Source of the DNA: Chloroflexota bacterium
GTDB lineage: Bacteria > Chloroflexota > Anaerolineae > Aggregatilineales > Phototrophicaceae
Direction of reading: 5' to 3'
Assembly (NCBI GenBank): GCA_010092805.1
Contig: JAADYY010000469.1
Span: 1-5,248, forward strand
Length of the DNA: 5,248 bases
Shown here: piece after piece, positions 5,092-5,248 of the stretch
Numbering within the stretch: the first letter of the stretch is position 1
How the letters are laid out: the number at the start of each line of letters is the position of its first letter
The notes under the pieces: generated by a model
Databases searched by the model: none
The model's input: the letters and a program-made list of their open reading frames with translations, nothing else
Told to the model about the DNA's origin: nothing
Translations under genes and position numbers: made by a program

Positions 5092-5248
5092 TCAGCGGTT
5101 GACATCCAACGATAGCAAATCCTCAATCACCGGGTTGCCGAGCAGCTCACAGGTGGCGGGGACGGTGGCATCGCGCACCGCAGGGAGGATCGCCGTCGGG
5201 TTGAAGTGGTTGTACACAACCCGCGCGATCTCTTCCATGATCGGGAAC
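5092..5248 (-). CDS. C-terminal end of an unidentified protein (partial)
   Basis: Reading the - strand from the right edge gives 51 uninterrupted codons ending in TGA (complement of 5092-5094). The visible protein starts FPIMEEIARVVYNHFNPTAI, continues LPAVRDATVPATCELLGNP and ends VIEDLLSLDVNR. The balanced composition, with helix-like EEIARVV and EDLLSL segments and one cysteine, looks like a genuine folded protein, unlike the basic frame next to it. The 5' part lies beyond the window. The Met four codons in could in principle be a start, but then the protein would be only 48 residues, so a longer gene is more likely. I do not recognise the family. It converges on the operon side, so it is not part of the mal transcript. 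Confidence 0.6.
   Translation of the reverse strand, partial: FPIMEEIARVVYNHFNPTAILPAVRDATVPATCELLGNPVIEDLLSLDVNR

Overview
The window holds one sugar ABC-transport operon on the + strand: a MalE-type substrate-binding protein (84-1322), a MalF-type permease (1426-2685) and a MalG-type permease (2675-4615). After it come about 475 bp with no confidently assigned gene, then the 3' end of an unidentified gene on the - strand (stop at 5092-5094, running off the right edge). GC content is high, coding third positions are GC-rich, and the protein style (secreted MalE-like protein, MalF/MalG-like permeases, no ATPase gene alongside) suggests a Chloroflexota bacterium of the Anaerolineae type. That is an impression from sequence style, not a demonstrated placement.

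Layout. Positions 1-83 are the malE leader, with two imperfect dyads (5-28 and 44-67) and a strong Shine-Dalgarno (70-75). A 13-bp hairpin followed by five T's (1350-1388) lies between malE and malF. It probably works as a leaky terminator that lets the binding protein be made in excess over the membrane subunits. malF and malG overlap and are probably translationally coupled. No MalK-like ATPase is present, so the ATPase must be encoded elsewhere or be shared.

The unusual part is in the permeases. MalG is about 646 residues, against roughly 280-300 for the family. The excess is one in-frame block of about 319 residues (nt 3218-4174) between core helices TM3 and TM4. It contains two predicted transmembrane helices, a long charged alanine/glutamate-rich coiled coil of about 175 residues with an acidic turn at its midpoint, and two more transmembrane helices. 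The charge pattern places the coiled coil outside the cytoplasm. The neighbouring MalF carries its own extra pair of transmembrane helices in the equivalent TM3-TM4 loop. Both halves of the channel have therefore been enlarged at the same structural position, on the side where the binding protein docks. The binding protein has a cleavable signal peptide but no lipobox, so one hypothesis is that the stalk retains or orients it.

The right-hand part (4616-5091) contains a composite hairpin just after malG (4661-4695) and a weakly supported, very basic open frame (4739-5083) that converges on the - strand gene with 8 bp between stop codons.
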